Assembly: GCF_001664485.1 (NCBI RefSeq)
Contig: NZ_CP013635.1
Location: 62,001 to 126,000, forward strand
Direction: 5' to 3'
Origin: Rhizobium sp. N324
Lineage (GTDB): Bacteria > Pseudomonadota > Alphaproteobacteria > Rhizobiales > Rhizobiaceae
DNA length: 64,000 bases
Part shown: positions 1-9,047 of the stretch, in pieces
Numbering within the stretch: position 1 is the stretch's first letter
Layout of the letters: every line of letters starts with the position of its first letter
Position numbers and translations under genes: made by a program
Notes under the pieces: model-generated
What the model was told of the DNA's origin: nothing
The model's input: only the letters and a program-made list of their open reading frames with translations
Database searches by the model: none

Positions 1-483
1 CTCGCATGAAGGTGAGCAGGGGAAGCCCGCACGACCGGCGACAGGAATTTGTCCTGGCGCCTGTGGGTTGTGCGGAGAAGAATTCCTGCCGTAAGCCGAT
101 GCTCGCGCAAAGCGCGCAGGAATATTGCCCCGATAGGTCACGACCTATCCTCCTCTGCTTGCATATTTTGTTCTGATTTATGTCGTTTCACGTTGAAAGT
201 GCTTTGCACCGGCAAGTGACTGTCTGGGCTTTCCGACCGTCCTTCGGAATTAACCATTGCTTATTTAGATACAGGAACAGGACGCAATTGTCGTTATCGC
301 CGCATCCCGAAAATTATCGGTCCGTCCATTTCTGCTCGCAGGAGAATATGATAATCAGCTTATACACGTAGAGCTTCAGTCGATTCGGCCGATCGGATGG
401 GTTCCGCCGACGCTACAGCCGGCAAAACGATTGCTTGCTTCAGTTTCAACAGCCCGGATCGGCTTATGCGCTGGAGGAATTGC
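1..483. other. Non-coding left end upstream of the AraC-type regulator
   Basis: I see no convincing gene here. The first 160 bases contain short inverted repeats (CAGGA/TCCTG near 41-55 and a better one at 132-149) and could be the tail of an intergenic repeat, but I do not recognise it. The stretch from about 150 on is AT-richer and probably carries the promoter of the AraC-type gene; no clear -35/-10 pair stands out. A short open frame at 180-371 has no recognisable protein content. Confidence 0.5.
132..149. promoter_or_regulatory. 18-bp inverted repeat
   Basis: GATAGGTC and GACCTATC form perfect 8-base arms around a 2-base centre. A symmetric element this compact upstream of a regulator gene is typical of an operator, but no T-tract follows, so a terminator is less likely. 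Which protein would bind is unknown. Confidence 0.3.
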
Positions 484-1626
484 ATGGTTACGGAGTCTGG
501 AGACGACCCCGCTGCTGGACGGGAATGGCCGGCCCATTTGGAGCGGCGGCGCTGGCCGCGCGAACCGTCTCCGCAGAAAGAACATCGGGCGGACGTTCCG
601 CCGCCACTGGTGCCCTTGCGATTTTCAACGCGGGATCTGCCGCCGAAAGAACAGTTCCAGTCCTGGCGATCGCACATGGCGCCGCTTATCGATGTTCATC
701 TGCCGGACGGAAAATCAGAGGACGACGGCTTTCTTGCGGAACAGACCGGCTGGCAGCTCGGCGATCTCCTCATCGTCCAGCAGCGCGCACAGGCATGCAG
801 CTATATTCGCGATCAGGCCATGCTGCGATCGAGCCCAATCGATCACTGGAACGTCGGCGTGCTTCGCAGCGGCCGGGCCTGGACCGAAGCCAATCGCCAT
901 GTCACGGAGACCGGCCCGGGTGAGATATTTTTCAGGTCTCTTGGTTATCCCTACCGCGGACGGATGACCGATTCAGCCGCCGTGCTCGTCTTCCTGCCCT
1001 ATGAGTTGTTGACCCGTGACGCGCCTCTTCTGCAGAACGCCCACAACATCGCTCTCTCCGGTAGCCTGGCCGAGTTGCTCGTCAGCTATATCGATGGCCT
1101 GGAAGCGAACCTCAGCAATTTGACGGTGGAGGAGATGCCGCGGATCGTCCGGACGATCGGCGATATGGTCATTGCATGCGCTGCCTCGTCCGCCAGTTTG
1201 GATCGCGGGCAGGAGCAGACCAATATGGGGCTGATGGAGCGGGCGCATCGCTATATTCACCTCAATCTTCATTCAGACAGCTTGACGCCCGACGTCATGT
1301 GCCGGGCGCTTGGTATTTCGCGCACGCGGCTCTACCAATTGTTCGAAACGAGCGGGGGCGTCTTCAACTACATTCGCAAACGTCGATTGCTCCAAGCCTA
1401 TGCGGATCTTACCAACCCGACCGACAACAGGCCGATCTCGGAAATTGCCGAGGCCGCCGGCTTCGACGTTGCCGCCAATTTCACGCGCGCCTTCAGCCAT
1501 GAATTCGGGCTCAGCCCGCGTGAAGTCCGAAAGACAGGAGCAACGGAGCGCCCGGCTATCTCCGCACCACGTTCCATGCAACGGTTTGGGGCAACGATCG
1601 GCGATTGGCTGACACCCGCAGGTTGA
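484..1626 (+). CDS. AraC-family transcriptional regulator
   Basis: A DNA-binding regulator of 380 residues. The C-terminal third (about residues 250-350) has the two helix-turn-helix motifs of the AraC/XylS family: a first with MCRALGISRTRLYQLFE and a second with ISEIAEAAGFDVAANFTRAF, closing on the family signature FGLSPREVR. The N-terminal 240 residues resemble the AraC-binding-like ligand/dimer domain of rhizobial regulators of this size. I chose the ATG at 484 because GGAGG lies six bases upstream; the in-frame ATG at 397 has no ribosome site. It is convergent with the hydroxyacid dehydrogenase gene, so its target is not obvious; it could act on the neighbouring catabolic operon or elsewhere. 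Confidence 0.85.
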   Translation: MVTESGDDPAAGREWPAHLERRRWPREPSPQKEHRADVPPPLVPLRFSTRDLPPKEQFQSWRSHMAPLIDVHLPDGKSEDDGFLAEQTGWQLGDLLIVQQRAQACSYIRDQAMLRSSPIDHWNVGVLRSGRAWTEANRHVTETGPGEIFFRSLGYPYRGRMTDSAAVLVFLPYELLTRDAPLLQNAHNIALSGSLAELLVSYIDGLEANLSNLTVEEMPRIVRTIGDMVIACAASSASLDRGQEQTNMGLMERAHRYIHLNLHSDSLTPDVMCRALGISRTRLYQLFETSGGVFNYIRKRRLLQAYADLTNPTDNRPISEIAEAAGFDVAANFTRAFSHEFGLSPREVRKTGATERPAISAPRSMQRFGATIGDWLTPAG

Positions 1627-1699
1627 TGCGGTATATGTCGAAGCTTTCCCGAACAACCACGCAAATGTCACCCGCCCTTTGGCGGTCAAACCTTTCGAT

Positions 1700-2650
1700 T
1701 TAGGTGACGACATTCGGAAGCGCTTCACCTTGAAGCGCCCGTCGCGCTCTTTCGACGGCCTGCTCTTGCAAAGCATCCAGCGACATGTTGGATCGCCAGG
1801 CTACGTGCGGCGTGAAGACAGCGTTTGGTGCTTGACGAAGCGGATGATCGGCGCGGAGTGGTTCCTGAGCAAATGTATCGAGACCCGCACCGGCAATCGA
1901 GCCTGCGATGAGAGCGGCAGCCAATGCATCCTCGTCGATCAAACCGCCGCGCGAAACATTTACAATGACAGCGTTTCGGCGCGTGCGCCCGAGCACCTCG
2001 GCGGAGATCATGTGATGGGTCTCGGCGCTCAGCGGTAAATGCAGCGTCACAACGTCCGATTCTTCCAAGACCTGCTTCAAAGTCGCGGACGGCACCTCGG
2101 AGAAAGACGCGATCGGATCGAAAGCATGCACCTTCGCTCCTATCGCTGACCACCATCGGGCTACCAGCTGTCCGATGCGGCCCATCCCGACCACGCCGAC
2201 CTCCAAGTGCGAAAGTTTCGGGGCATCCAGACCAATAACCCCGGCCCATTCCCCGGATTGAATGGCGAACTGCCCTTGTGGGATCCGTCGCGCCAAGCTC
2301 AAACCCATCGCAAGCGCGTGCGAAGCGACCTCTTCGGAGGCCGTATCCGGCACGATCGTGACGGGCACGCCGATCTGTTTTGCTGCTGCGACATCGATGT
2401 TGTCGTAGCCGACGCCATAACGGACGACGGCCCTGCAGCGTCGCAAAAGCCCGAACTCAGCCGCTGTCATCTTCGCATAGGGCGTTACCATGACGACCTC
2501 GGCATCGGCCATCCGGCTCGAAAAGCTGGCCTGATCGGTTGCGACGACCAAGTCCATTCCGAATGTCTCGGCCAGCGCGCGTTCCCGGTTAAGATTGGGG
2601 AAGCGGTGAGGGGCGACCAGAATGATCCCGGGCTCGGTTGACGATGTCAT
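1700..2650 (-). CDS. D-isomer-specific 2-hydroxyacid dehydrogenase
   Basis: A cytoplasmic NAD(P)-dependent dehydrogenase of 316 residues that should interconvert a 2-oxoacid and a D-2-hydroxyacid. The Rossmann motif GVVGMGRIG lies near residue 150. The catalytic Arg is in VNVSRGGLID, the Glu in FAQEPL and the His in VFTPHVAW, so the active site is complete. The ATG at 2650 is preceded by GGAGGAG, whereas the open frame extends 39 residues further upstream without a ribosome site. It is the last gene of the leftward operon amidohydrolase - DUF59 - glyoxalase-like - dehydrogenase. The specific substrate cannot be read from the sequence; phosphoglycerate or C-terminal-binding-protein-like subgroups are both possible. 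Confidence 0.88.
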   Translation of the reverse strand: MTSSTEPGIILVAPHRFPNLNRERALAETFGMDLVVATDQASFSSRMADAEVVMVTPYAKMTAAEFGLLRRCRAVVRYGVGYDNIDVAAAKQIGVPVTIVPDTASEEVASHALAMGLSLARRIPQGQFAIQSGEWAGVIGLDAPKLSHLEVGVVGMGRIGQLVARWWSAIGAKVHAFDPIASFSEVPSATLKQVLEESDVVTLHLPLSAETHHMISAEVLGRTRRNAVIVNVSRGGLIDEDALAAALIAGSIAGAGLDTFAQEPLRADHPLRQAPNAVFTPHVAWRSNMSLDALQEQAVERARRALQGEALPNVVT

Positions 2651-2759
2651 TATTTTCTCCTCCGAATATTGCTCAGCAAGAAGGCGATCGAATGCGCTCG
2701 CGCATTCGACATGCTCGTCCTCCGTTGTTGGCGGGTTATTGTCGGTGCTCGGATCGCGA

Positions 2760-3170
2760 CTAAGCAATAGTGTCGAGATCGATCAGTTCAATCTTGTAAC
2801 CATCAGGATCCTCGACGAACGCAATGACTGCGGTGCCGTGCTTCATGGGACCGGCCGGACGTGGAATCCGGGCGCCGTTTGCTTCCAGCTCCTTGCAGAT
2901 CTGATAGATATCCCGCACGCCGAGGGCAATGTGGCCGTAACCCTCGCCAAGTTCGTAGGGCCTATCCTGATCCCAATTATATGTGAGCTCCAAAACGGCA
3001 TTGGACTCCTCCGGACCGTAGCCGATGAAAACGAGGGTGAATCTTCCCTCGGGGAAGTCCATTTTTCTCAAAACCTCCATTCCCAGCAAGCGCGTGTAAA
3101 AATCGATGGACCTATCCAAGTCCTTGACGCGCAGCATCGTGTGAAGAAGGCGAAATTTCGGCTCACTCAT
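2760..3170 (-). CDS. Glyoxalase I-like VOC-family protein
   Basis: A 136-residue vicinal-oxygen-chelate protein. The two beta-alpha-beta-beta-beta halves are visible, and the four expected metal ligands are present: His in LLHTMLRV, Glu in AVLELTYN, His in YGHIALGV and Glu in YKIELID. That is the full set of lactoylglutathione lyase (GloA), so a methylglyoxal-glutathione or related aldehyde adduct is a reasonable substrate. The start overlaps the stop of the DUF59 gene by eight bases (ATGAGTGA) with GAGGG ahead of it, so the two are translationally coupled; an ATG nine bases upstream is the alternative. In this operon it may detoxify a reactive carbonyl made by the pathway. Confidence 0.85.
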   Translation of the reverse strand: MSEPKFRLLHTMLRVKDLDRSIDFYTRLLGMEVLRKMDFPEGRFTLVFIGYGPEESNAVLELTYNWDQDRPYELGEGYGHIALGVRDIYQICKELEANGARIPRPAGPMKHGTAVIAFVEDPDGYKIELIDLDTIA

Positions 3171-3948
3171 CAGTATCATCCCTCTGGCGTTCAGCCTCGT
3201 AGCCCGGCGCCGGATTGCTCCGGCGTGCTTGAATATAAAGACGGCACATTTCCGCGTTGCTTTCAGCGGCTCCCTTGACGCGTCGCAAGGTGCGTAAATG
3301 CGCGGGGTAGTCGGCAGCCTCGATGGGAGCGCCGTCGACAGTAATGAAGGCTGGTGCTTTGGGATCGCTCCCGCCCTTTTCGTGACGTCGTAACGTCAGA
3401 TAGCGGATCGCCGCCCCTCGAATTTCGTCCCCGCCATGCTGGGCGAAGGCCTGCAATTCCTCCATTGTCGTGGCCAGCGCCGCTGCGGCGCCGCGTTCAG
3501 CGGCCATGGCACGCAACACACTTTCCTGCCGACCAAGGAAAGCGCGTTCCTGGAAGTTGCGGCGAAGCTCGGCGAGATCGGTTTTCGCTTCACCGGAAAA
3601 AACCGAGGAAAACGCGGCACCGTCGGCAACGCCGCGGTTGATCTTGCCCGCCGCGAAATGATCGACGAGGCGCACCCGCGCCGTTTCGATGCCTGGCACC
3701 TGCTCGACCGCGAGCCGCATGTCAGCTGCCATCAAGAATGCAAAATTTGCTGAGCACCAGAACGTCGGCAACCGAAAAACGATGTCAGCTCTGCCCGCTT
3801 CGACGCGCACGGATTCGATAAATCCCATCGCGGCAACGGATTCGTCGAGTTCCGGGTCCATGACGGTGTCGAGTGCCGCCGCAACAGCGTCAAGCTCAGC
3901 CCTTGGGCCGCAAAGATCGCGTGACGTGGAATGATCAACGGCCTGCAT
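3163..3948 (-). CDS. DUF59/MIP18-type iron-sulfur assembly protein with long C-terminal extension
   Basis: A 261-residue protein. Residues about 16-100 match the DUF59 (MIP18/PaaD/SufT) fold: [19 protein letters not shown] followed by [18 protein letters not shown] strands (here [17 protein letters not shown]) with the conserved Cys. DUF59 proteins help insert or transfer iron-sulfur or other metal centres into client enzymes. The remaining 150 residues are mostly helical and are not part of that domain. I recall DUF59 genes next to an Amidohydro_2 gene in propane/phenol-type diiron monooxygenase clusters, which is exactly the adjacency here, but no monooxygenase subunit is in the window. Its client in this operon is therefore unknown. 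Confidence 0.7.
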   Translation of the reverse strand: MQAVDHSTSRDLCGPRAELDAVAAALDTVMDPELDESVAAMGFIESVRVEAGRADIVFRLPTFWCSANFAFLMAADMRLAVEQVPGIETARVRLVDHFAAGKINRGVADGAAFSSVFSGEAKTDLAELRRNFQERAFLGRQESVLRAMAAERGAAAALATTMEELQAFAQHGGDEIRGAAIRYLTLRRHEKGGSDPKAPAFITVDGAPIEAADYPAHLRTLRRVKGAAESNAEMCRLYIQARRSNPAPGYEAERQRDDTDE

Positions 3949-3984
3949 TGCTTCTGTCGCCTGTCAGTATCATTGTTTCCTGGC

Positions 3985-4989
3985 TCAACGAAGGGGGCTT
4001 GGCAGCCTGCAATCAGCCGGGACCTCGAGACCGTAAAGATTTGCGGCATTGAGACCCAGAATCTTGCGTTTGACGTCGAGAGTGAGCGGGGTGCCGGCCT
4101 CCTTCGCCAGGTCCTCCGGAAATTCGTAGGCCATGAAATGCTCAATGATCCATTTCGGGCTCATGATCCCGTAGTCCGATCCGAACAAAATCCGGTCGGG
4201 TCCCAGAAAGTAGAGAAGATCCGATAGCATCTGGCCGAAATATTTCGGACGCGCGTAGACGAACGAGGTAATGAGCGCGAGCCCGCCCATGACGTTCGGT
4301 TCCTGAGCGGCGATCCAGCAGAAATCGTCGATGCGCGGCATGCCGCAATGATCGACGACGAAAGTCAGATCAGGGAAGGCGGTGGCAATATGATCGACAT
4401 CCCGGACGTCGAATGCATCGAGATTAAGCGGATGTGTCGTTGGCCCCTTGTGAACATGGATGATTTTCACACCAAGCTCGCGACACTTTTCCAGGTAGGG
4501 AACCACGAAGTCGTCTCGCAGCGTATAGCCCTTGGAGACGCCATTCCACTCGCCGGTGTATAGCTTGACACCTTTGAACCCGTATTTGCTGTGATCGGCC
4601 TCCAAGCGCTCCAGCCCGCGAGGGCCATTGCGCGGATCGCAACGGCCATTCAGGACCACTTTGTCAGGATAGGCGCGTTTGAATGCAGCGCATTGCTCTG
4701 TCGTGTTAAATCCTTCGATGTAGAAGTCGTAGAGATCGACCGGCAGCATGATTGCGGCATCAACATAACCGTCGACAAACAGATCCTTGGCTGCTCCGTC
4801 CACGCCGTAATGGCAGAAACGGTCAAAGTCCCACCGCTCGTCTGGAGGCGTTGAGCCGACATGGGCGCCCCAGAAGCTTTCGATAAAAGCCAGCCCATAG
4901 CGGTTGCGCCGATTTTGCTCCCGAGCGTCCCAAAGATGAATGTGCCCATCGACGATGAAAATTTTCTCGCCGTTCGGTGTAACAAACAT
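3985..4989 (-). CDS. Amidohydrolase family 2 (TIM-barrel metal hydrolase/decarboxylase)
   Basis: A 334-residue metal-dependent TIM-barrel enzyme of the Amidohydro_2 family (hydrolases and decarboxylases such as ACMS decarboxylase). The first metal motif is DGHIHLWD near residue 15, a later ligand His is in IHVHKG, another in VVDHCGMP, and the conserved Asp is in LFGSDYG. The ATG has AGGAGGACCG directly upstream. This is the first gene of the leftward operon and its promoter is the module at 5116-5161. Relatives sit beside diiron monooxygenases and DUF59 genes in alkane/ketone oxidation clusters; here the partners differ, so I name only the family. Confidence 0.85.
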   Translation of the reverse strand: MFVTPNGEKIFIVDGHIHLWDAREQNRRNRYGLAFIESFWGAHVGSTPPDERWDFDRFCHYGVDGAAKDLFVDGYVDAAIMLPVDLYDFYIEGFNTTEQCAAFKRAYPDKVVLNGRCDPRNGPRGLERLEADHSKYGFKGVKLYTGEWNGVSKGYTLRDDFVVPYLEKCRELGVKIIHVHKGPTTHPLNLDAFDVRDVDHIATAFPDLTFVVDHCGMPRIDDFCWIAAQEPNVMGGLALITSFVYARPKYFGQMLSDLLYFLGPDRILFGSDYGIMSPKWIIEHFMAYEFPEDLAKEAGTPLTLDVKRKILGLNAANLYGLEVPADCRLPSPLR

Positions 4990-5115
4990 TCGGTCCTCCT
5001 CGGGTTATGCCATGCATTTTCATGTTCGAAGGCCGGAACCGGCAGTCGCCACCTTGCGCTGTCGCATAAGACAGAATGACACCGGTGGCATCTGCTCTTC
5101 CACTTCGACTTCTTA

Positions 5116-5161
5116 AGTCAACATCATGATCCCACTTTGTGTCAAGTGGATCATGTGATCC
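5116..5161 (-). promoter_or_regulatory. Operator-promoter module of the leftward amidohydrolase operon (RpiR-type regulon, copy 1)
   Basis: Read on the minus strand, a 14-bp palindrome GGATCACATGATCC (5161-5148) is followed after two bases by the -35 box TTGACA (5145-5140). A half site GGATCATGATG follows, then TTGACT 18 bases after the -35. The same order with identical spacing occurs at 5344-5389 and 15249-15294. The palindrome next to the -35 and the half site in the spacer would let one regulator block RNA polymerase. The likely regulator is the RpiR-family gene nearby; that link is inferred. Confidence 0.75.
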
Positions 5162-5343
5162 AGATTGACGTTTGTTGATACAGAACGCCGCAATGCGTCG
5201 AGGTGAAATGGAGCACCGCCGCCTGGGAGCTCGCGTGCCTGCCTGAGCTCTGCTTGGTTTCGTCTCCGGACCCGCCTGCGTCGTTATCCCGTCTCCGAAT
5301 TCCCGATGACCCCGTTGCCCCGGCAGCAAAATAAATTGCCATA

Positions 5344-5389
5344 GGATCATATGATCCAATTGACAAATTATCGGATCATGGTGTTCACT
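5344..5389 (+). promoter_or_regulatory. Operator-promoter module of the aminotransferase-hydantoinase operon (RpiR-type regulon, copy 2)
   Basis: A palindrome GGATCATATGATCC (5344-5357), then two bases, TTGACA (5360-5365), the half site GGATCATG (5373-5380) and TTCACT 18 bases after the -35. Transcription should start near 5395, which decides the start of the first gene (GTG at 5426). It is divergent from copy 1, with about 180 bases between the two palindromes, so one bound regulator could loop or act on both. Confidence 0.75.
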
Positions 5390-5425
5390 GCTGCTCAGAA
5401 AGCGCCAAGCGGAGGAGATAGAGCG

Positions 5426-6781
5426 GTGAGACATAGCGAAAATTGTGCGGAAACCGCATCCGGCAACCGATCCGAAGCCGCGTTTTTACGAGAACGTAAA
5501 GTGGTTCCGGGCGGATCGATGCGCGCGGCCTCGTGGTTTCAGCCGCACCCGCCCTATGCTGCGAAGGGCGAGGGTTGCTGGGTCATCGATGTGGATGGAA
5601 GGCGGCTTCTCGATTGCGCCAATAATTTCTTTTCGCTGATTCACGGTCATGCGTTCGAGCCGGTCCTGGAAGCAGTTCGCGGCGCGATGTCCAAGGGGAC
5701 TGCATTTGGAATGCCGACTGAAAGCGAAATTCTGCTTGCCGAAGCCCTGGCGGAAAGAAGTCCGCGACTGGAACAGACCCGCTTCTGCAATTCAGGAACG
5801 GAGGCAGTGCTCGCTGCGATCAAAGGCGCGCGCGGACTAACGGGACGCGAGAAAATTGCCAAGTTCGAGGGCTGCTATCACGGGGCCTATGACTGGATTG
5901 AGGTCAGCCTTGATCCGACACCCGCCAATTGGAACGACGAGGCCGGCAATCCCGCATCGGTGCGATGCAACGCCGGAACGCCGGATTCTGTATTGCGCGA
6001 GACTGTCGTTCTTCCTTATGACGATCCGCAGCGTTGTGCAGATATCTTGCTTCGCGAAGGTCCGTCGCTGGCGGCGGTTATCGTCGATCCGCACGCCTCT
6101 CGCGCCGGCGCCGTGCCAATGTCGAGGGAAACCGCTGCCGTCGTCCAGCAAGCCTGCCGTAAGCACGGGATTGTCCTCATCGCCGACGAAGTTATCAGCT
6201 TCCGGCTTTCCTTCGAGGGAGCATCGCCCCTGTTCGGCCTGGAACCGGATCTGGTGACGACGGCTAAAATCATCGGCGGAGGCCTGCCGATCGGAGCGGT
6301 TTCCGGCCCTCGCGATCGCATGTCCGTGTTCGATCATTCCGCCGGCAAGCCGATCGTATCCATGGGGGGAACCTTTAGTGCGAACCCCCTGAGCATGGCC
6401 GCAGGTCTTGCCTCTCTCACCCATTATTCCCGCGCCGCCGTCGAGCGGCTCAACACCTTGGGCGACAGACTTCGCCAGCGCGTGCGGGCTGGATTTGCAA
6501 GTTCGGGAGTGGAAGCGTCGATAACGGGGATGGGGTCGCTGTTCCGGCTCCATGTCGGGCCGCACGAGGTCACTGGTTATCGCAGTGCATACGCCAATGC
6601 CGACACCGCCAAGCTCATTCGCCGCGTTCAGCTCGCAATGCTCGATGAGAACATCCTTCTCACGCCCAACTGCTCGGGCGCCCTGTCAACACCCATGACG
6701 GAAACAGAGGTTGATCTGATTGCCGACAAGCTGGTCGGCGTTGTGTCGAAGGACATCGGCAAAAACTCAGCCCCGGGCTAA
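5426..6781 (+). CDS. Class III aminotransferase (glutamate-1-semialdehyde aminomutase-like)
   Basis: A 451-residue PLP enzyme of fold type I, subgroup III. The cofactor Asp is in IADEVISF and the Schiff-base Lys in TTAKIIGGGLPIG, with the expected GGTFSANPLS motif afterwards. It most resembles HemL-like aminomutases that move an amino group within a short-chain substrate, but the context is catabolic rather than haem synthesis. The GTG start has GGAGGAG just upstream and lies downstream of the promoter; a longer frame from 5351 would begin inside the operator. It is the first of six co-directional genes and probably deaminates or rearranges an amino acid-like intermediate. Confidence 0.82.
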   Translation: MRHSENCAETASGNRSEAAFLRERKVVPGGSMRAASWFQPHPPYAAKGEGCWVIDVDGRRLLDCANNFFSLIHGHAFEPVLEAVRGAMSKGTAFGMPTESEILLAEALAERSPRLEQTRFCNSGTEAVLAAIKGARGLTGREKIAKFEGCYHGAYDWIEVSLDPTPANWNDEAGNPASVRCNAGTPDSVLRETVVLPYDDPQRCADILLREGPSLAAVIVDPHASRAGAVPMSRETAAVVQQACRKHGIVLIADEVISFRLSFEGASPLFGLEPDLVTTAKIIGGGLPIGAVSGPRDRMSVFDHSAGKPIVSMGGTFSANPLSMAAGLASLTHYSRAAVERLNTLGDRLRQRVRAGFASSGVEASITGMGSLFRLHVGPHEVTGYRSAYANADTAKLIRRVQLAMLDENILLTPNCSGALSTPMTETEVDLIADKLVGVVSKDIGKNSAPG

Positions 6782-6823
6782 GTGATTTGATGACGGTCGG
6801 CGTTTCAGCCTGAGACTGGCGGC

Positions 6824-8935
6824 ATGCCGTCGCAGAAACAACCAAAATGGGAACCGTGGATGTTAGTTGCACCTTACCGCGTTGGAGTTGATATCGGTGG
6901 CACGTTCACCGATCTTGTCATGGTCGATGCCAAGGGCGCCGTGCGAGCGTTCAAGGCTCCATCCGTGCCGGCCGACCCGACTGACGGCGTGTTGTCTGCC
7001 GTGCGGCTGGCGGCAGAGTCGCTGGGAACCGGCATAGAAACGTTCCTGGCCGATACCGAACTTTTCGTGCACGGCTCGACCATTGCCACAAATACCCTTC
7101 TCGAAAAGAAGGGCGCGAAAGTCGGACTGCTCGTAACCAATGGCTTCCGAGATTCGGTCGAAATCCGGCGCTCGATCCGGGAGAACGTATGGGATCATCG
7201 TCATCCCTTTCCGGAGGTCCTCGTGCCGAGGTACCTGCGTCTGCCGGTCGTCGGACGAATGGAGCATGACGGAACCGTGCGGACCCCGTTCGATCCCGCT
7301 TCGGTTGCCGCGGCCGCGCGGATCTTTGCCGAGGAGGGGGTCGAGGCAGTGGCGATCTGTTTTCTGCACTCCTATGCCAATCCGTCCCACGAACGGGCAG
7401 CCAAGGCCGAGCTTAAGAAGCTGCTTCCGGATGTCTGGGTCACCGCTTCTTCAGAAATCGCGCCGACCATCGGCGAGTATGAACGAACGTCGACCACCGT
7501 CGTCAACGCCTATGTCGCCTGCAAAGTGGTGCCCTATCTCGAGAGCCTGGCGACCAGGCTCGCAGCGTTCGGCCTGCCGCGCAAGCTTTTGATGATCCAG
7601 TCGAACGGAGGTGCAATCTCGATAGACGAGATTGGCCACACCCCGGCGAGCCTGGTGCTTTCCGGACCCGCCGCCGGTGTCGGATCGCTGAAATTTTTCG
7701 GGCAGGACACCGGCTCCGATCATCTGATCTCCATCGAGGTCGGGGGTACGAGTTGCGACGTCACCTTGATGCAACACGGCGCGGTCACGATGACGGACCA
7801 GATCGTGGTTGACGGTTATCATCTCAACATCCCTGCGGTTGACATCCACACAGTGGGCGCTGGCGGCGGTACGATCGCGTCTGTCGATGGCGCCGGCCTT
7901 CTCAAAGCCGGCCCCGAAGGCGCGGGCTCGACACCAGGGCCTGCATGTTATGGCCGTGGCGGCCGACGGCCAACCGTCACCGATGCCCAACTCGTTCTTG
8001 GTCGACTGAAACCTGGCCCCTATGCGGGCGGCGCGATTACGCTCAATTTGGAAAAAGCCGTCGAAGCGATTGATGATCATGTCGCCAAACCTCTCGGCCT
8101 CTCGGTCGCGGACGCGGCAGCCGGAATCATCCAGCTCGTTGAGCAGAACATCCTCCATGCTGTGGAACAGGCGTCCCTCGAGAAGGGCTTCAACCCGAGA
8201 ACGTTCACGCTTGTCGCCGCCGGAGGCGCCGGGCCGCTGCATGGCCCATCGACGGCTCGACTGCTCGGCAGCTCCAGCCTTTACGTCCCCCGTCTTGCCG
8301 GCGTCTTCTGTGCATTCGGAATGTGTAATTCCGACCTCCGTCATGACTATGTGCGAAGTTGGCTCCATGGCCTCGACAATGCTGCGGACTCTGGTTCCGC
8401 GGAGTTGGAGGCGGCTTTTACAGAAATGCAAACCGAGGCGAGCGAAGTTCTGCAACGAGAAGGATTTACAGGGAGCAGGGCGGCCCTGGAGCGAGCCTAT
8501 GACTTGCGGTATTTTGGACAGCAGTGGACCATTCCGGTCGAATGCGCCTCGACCGATGCCACTGTCATCAGAAAGGCGTTCGAGCAGATTTACCAGCGCC
8601 TCTTCGGCTACGTACAACCCGCCGGCGATATCGAGATCGTTAACCTTCGATTGGCGGCTATAGGCAAATTGGATCCCCTCCAGGTCGCCGCGGCGGCGAG
8701 TGACGTTTCCAATCCGCAGCCCCACTCCCGTCGATCGGTGTGGATCGACCGGCGCTCCGGATTCGTCGATACGCCGGTCTATGACGGCACGAAACTCGTC
8801 CCGCGCCAGACACTCGTTGGGCCGGCAGTCATCGAGGAAGCCACGACGACGCTGTTCATAGGTGACGGGGATCGCCTGACAATGACCGATGCCAGCAACT
8901 ATCACGTGAAGATAGCGCCGGGCGGGATAGCATGA
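6824..8935 (+). CDS. Hydantoinase/oxoprolinase subunit A (HyuA family)
   Basis: A protein of about 703 residues with the ASKHA-type nucleotide fold. The N-terminal motif VGVDIGGTFTDLVMVD marks HyuA-type ATP-dependent amide hydrolases and carboxylases (N-methylhydantoinase A, 5-oxoprolinase, acetophenone/acetone carboxylase beta). A second glycine-rich phosphate motif, VAAGGAGPLHG, lies near residue 467. These enzymes phosphorylate a lactam, imide or enol and work with a HyuB subunit, which is the next gene. The ATG at 6860 (12 residues later) is an alternative start. The substrate cannot be assigned: a lactam/hydantoin ring or a ketone are both compatible with the family. Confidence 0.85.
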   Translation: MPSQKQPKWEPWMLVAPYRVGVDIGGTFTDLVMVDAKGAVRAFKAPSVPADPTDGVLSAVRLAAESLGTGIETFLADTELFVHGSTIATNTLLEKKGAKVGLLVTNGFRDSVEIRRSIRENVWDHRHPFPEVLVPRYLRLPVVGRMEHDGTVRTPFDPASVAAAARIFAEEGVEAVAICFLHSYANPSHERAAKAELKKLLPDVWVTASSEIAPTIGEYERTSTTVVNAYVACKVVPYLESLATRLAAFGLPRKLLMIQSNGGAISIDEIGHTPASLVLSGPAAGVGSLKFFGQDTGSDHLISIEVGGTSCDVTLMQHGAVTMTDQIVVDGYHLNIPAVDIHTVGAGGGTIASVDGAGLLKAGPEGAGSTPGPACYGRGGRRPTVTDAQLVLGRLKPGPYAGGAITLNLEKAVEAIDDHVAKPLGLSVADAAAGIIQLVEQNILHAVEQASLEKGFNPRTFTLVAAGGAGPLHGPSTARLLGSSSLYVPRLAGVFCAFGMCNSDLRHDYVRSWLHGLDNAADSGSAELEAAFTEMQTEASEVLQREGFTGSRAALERAYDLRYFGQQWTIPVECASTDATVIRKAFEQIYQRLFGYVQPAGDIEIVNLRLAAIGKLDPLQVAAAASDVSNPQPHSRRSVWIDRRSGFVDTPVYDGTKLVPRQTLVGPAVIEEATTTLFIGDGDRLTMTDASNYHVKIAPGGIA

Positions 8936-9047
8936 CCGTTTTTCCCGAGCGGTGGCGAGATCCCGCCAGGGCAACCCCCAAGGCACGGCGCCATCCAACC
9001 GTCAGCCAGGCAGGTTTTCCCGATTTTAGATGTGATGGAGCCCAATC

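Noticed and set aside
1660..1699. A small CCGCC-CTTT-GGCGG stem between the convergent AraC and dehydrogenase genes as a terminator
   Set aside because: The stem is only five bases and has no T-tract on either strand; too weak to call.
7451..8998. A 515-codon minus-strand frame opposite hyuA
   Set aside because: Antisense shadow of a strongly conserved gene; composition and lack of start signals argue against coding.
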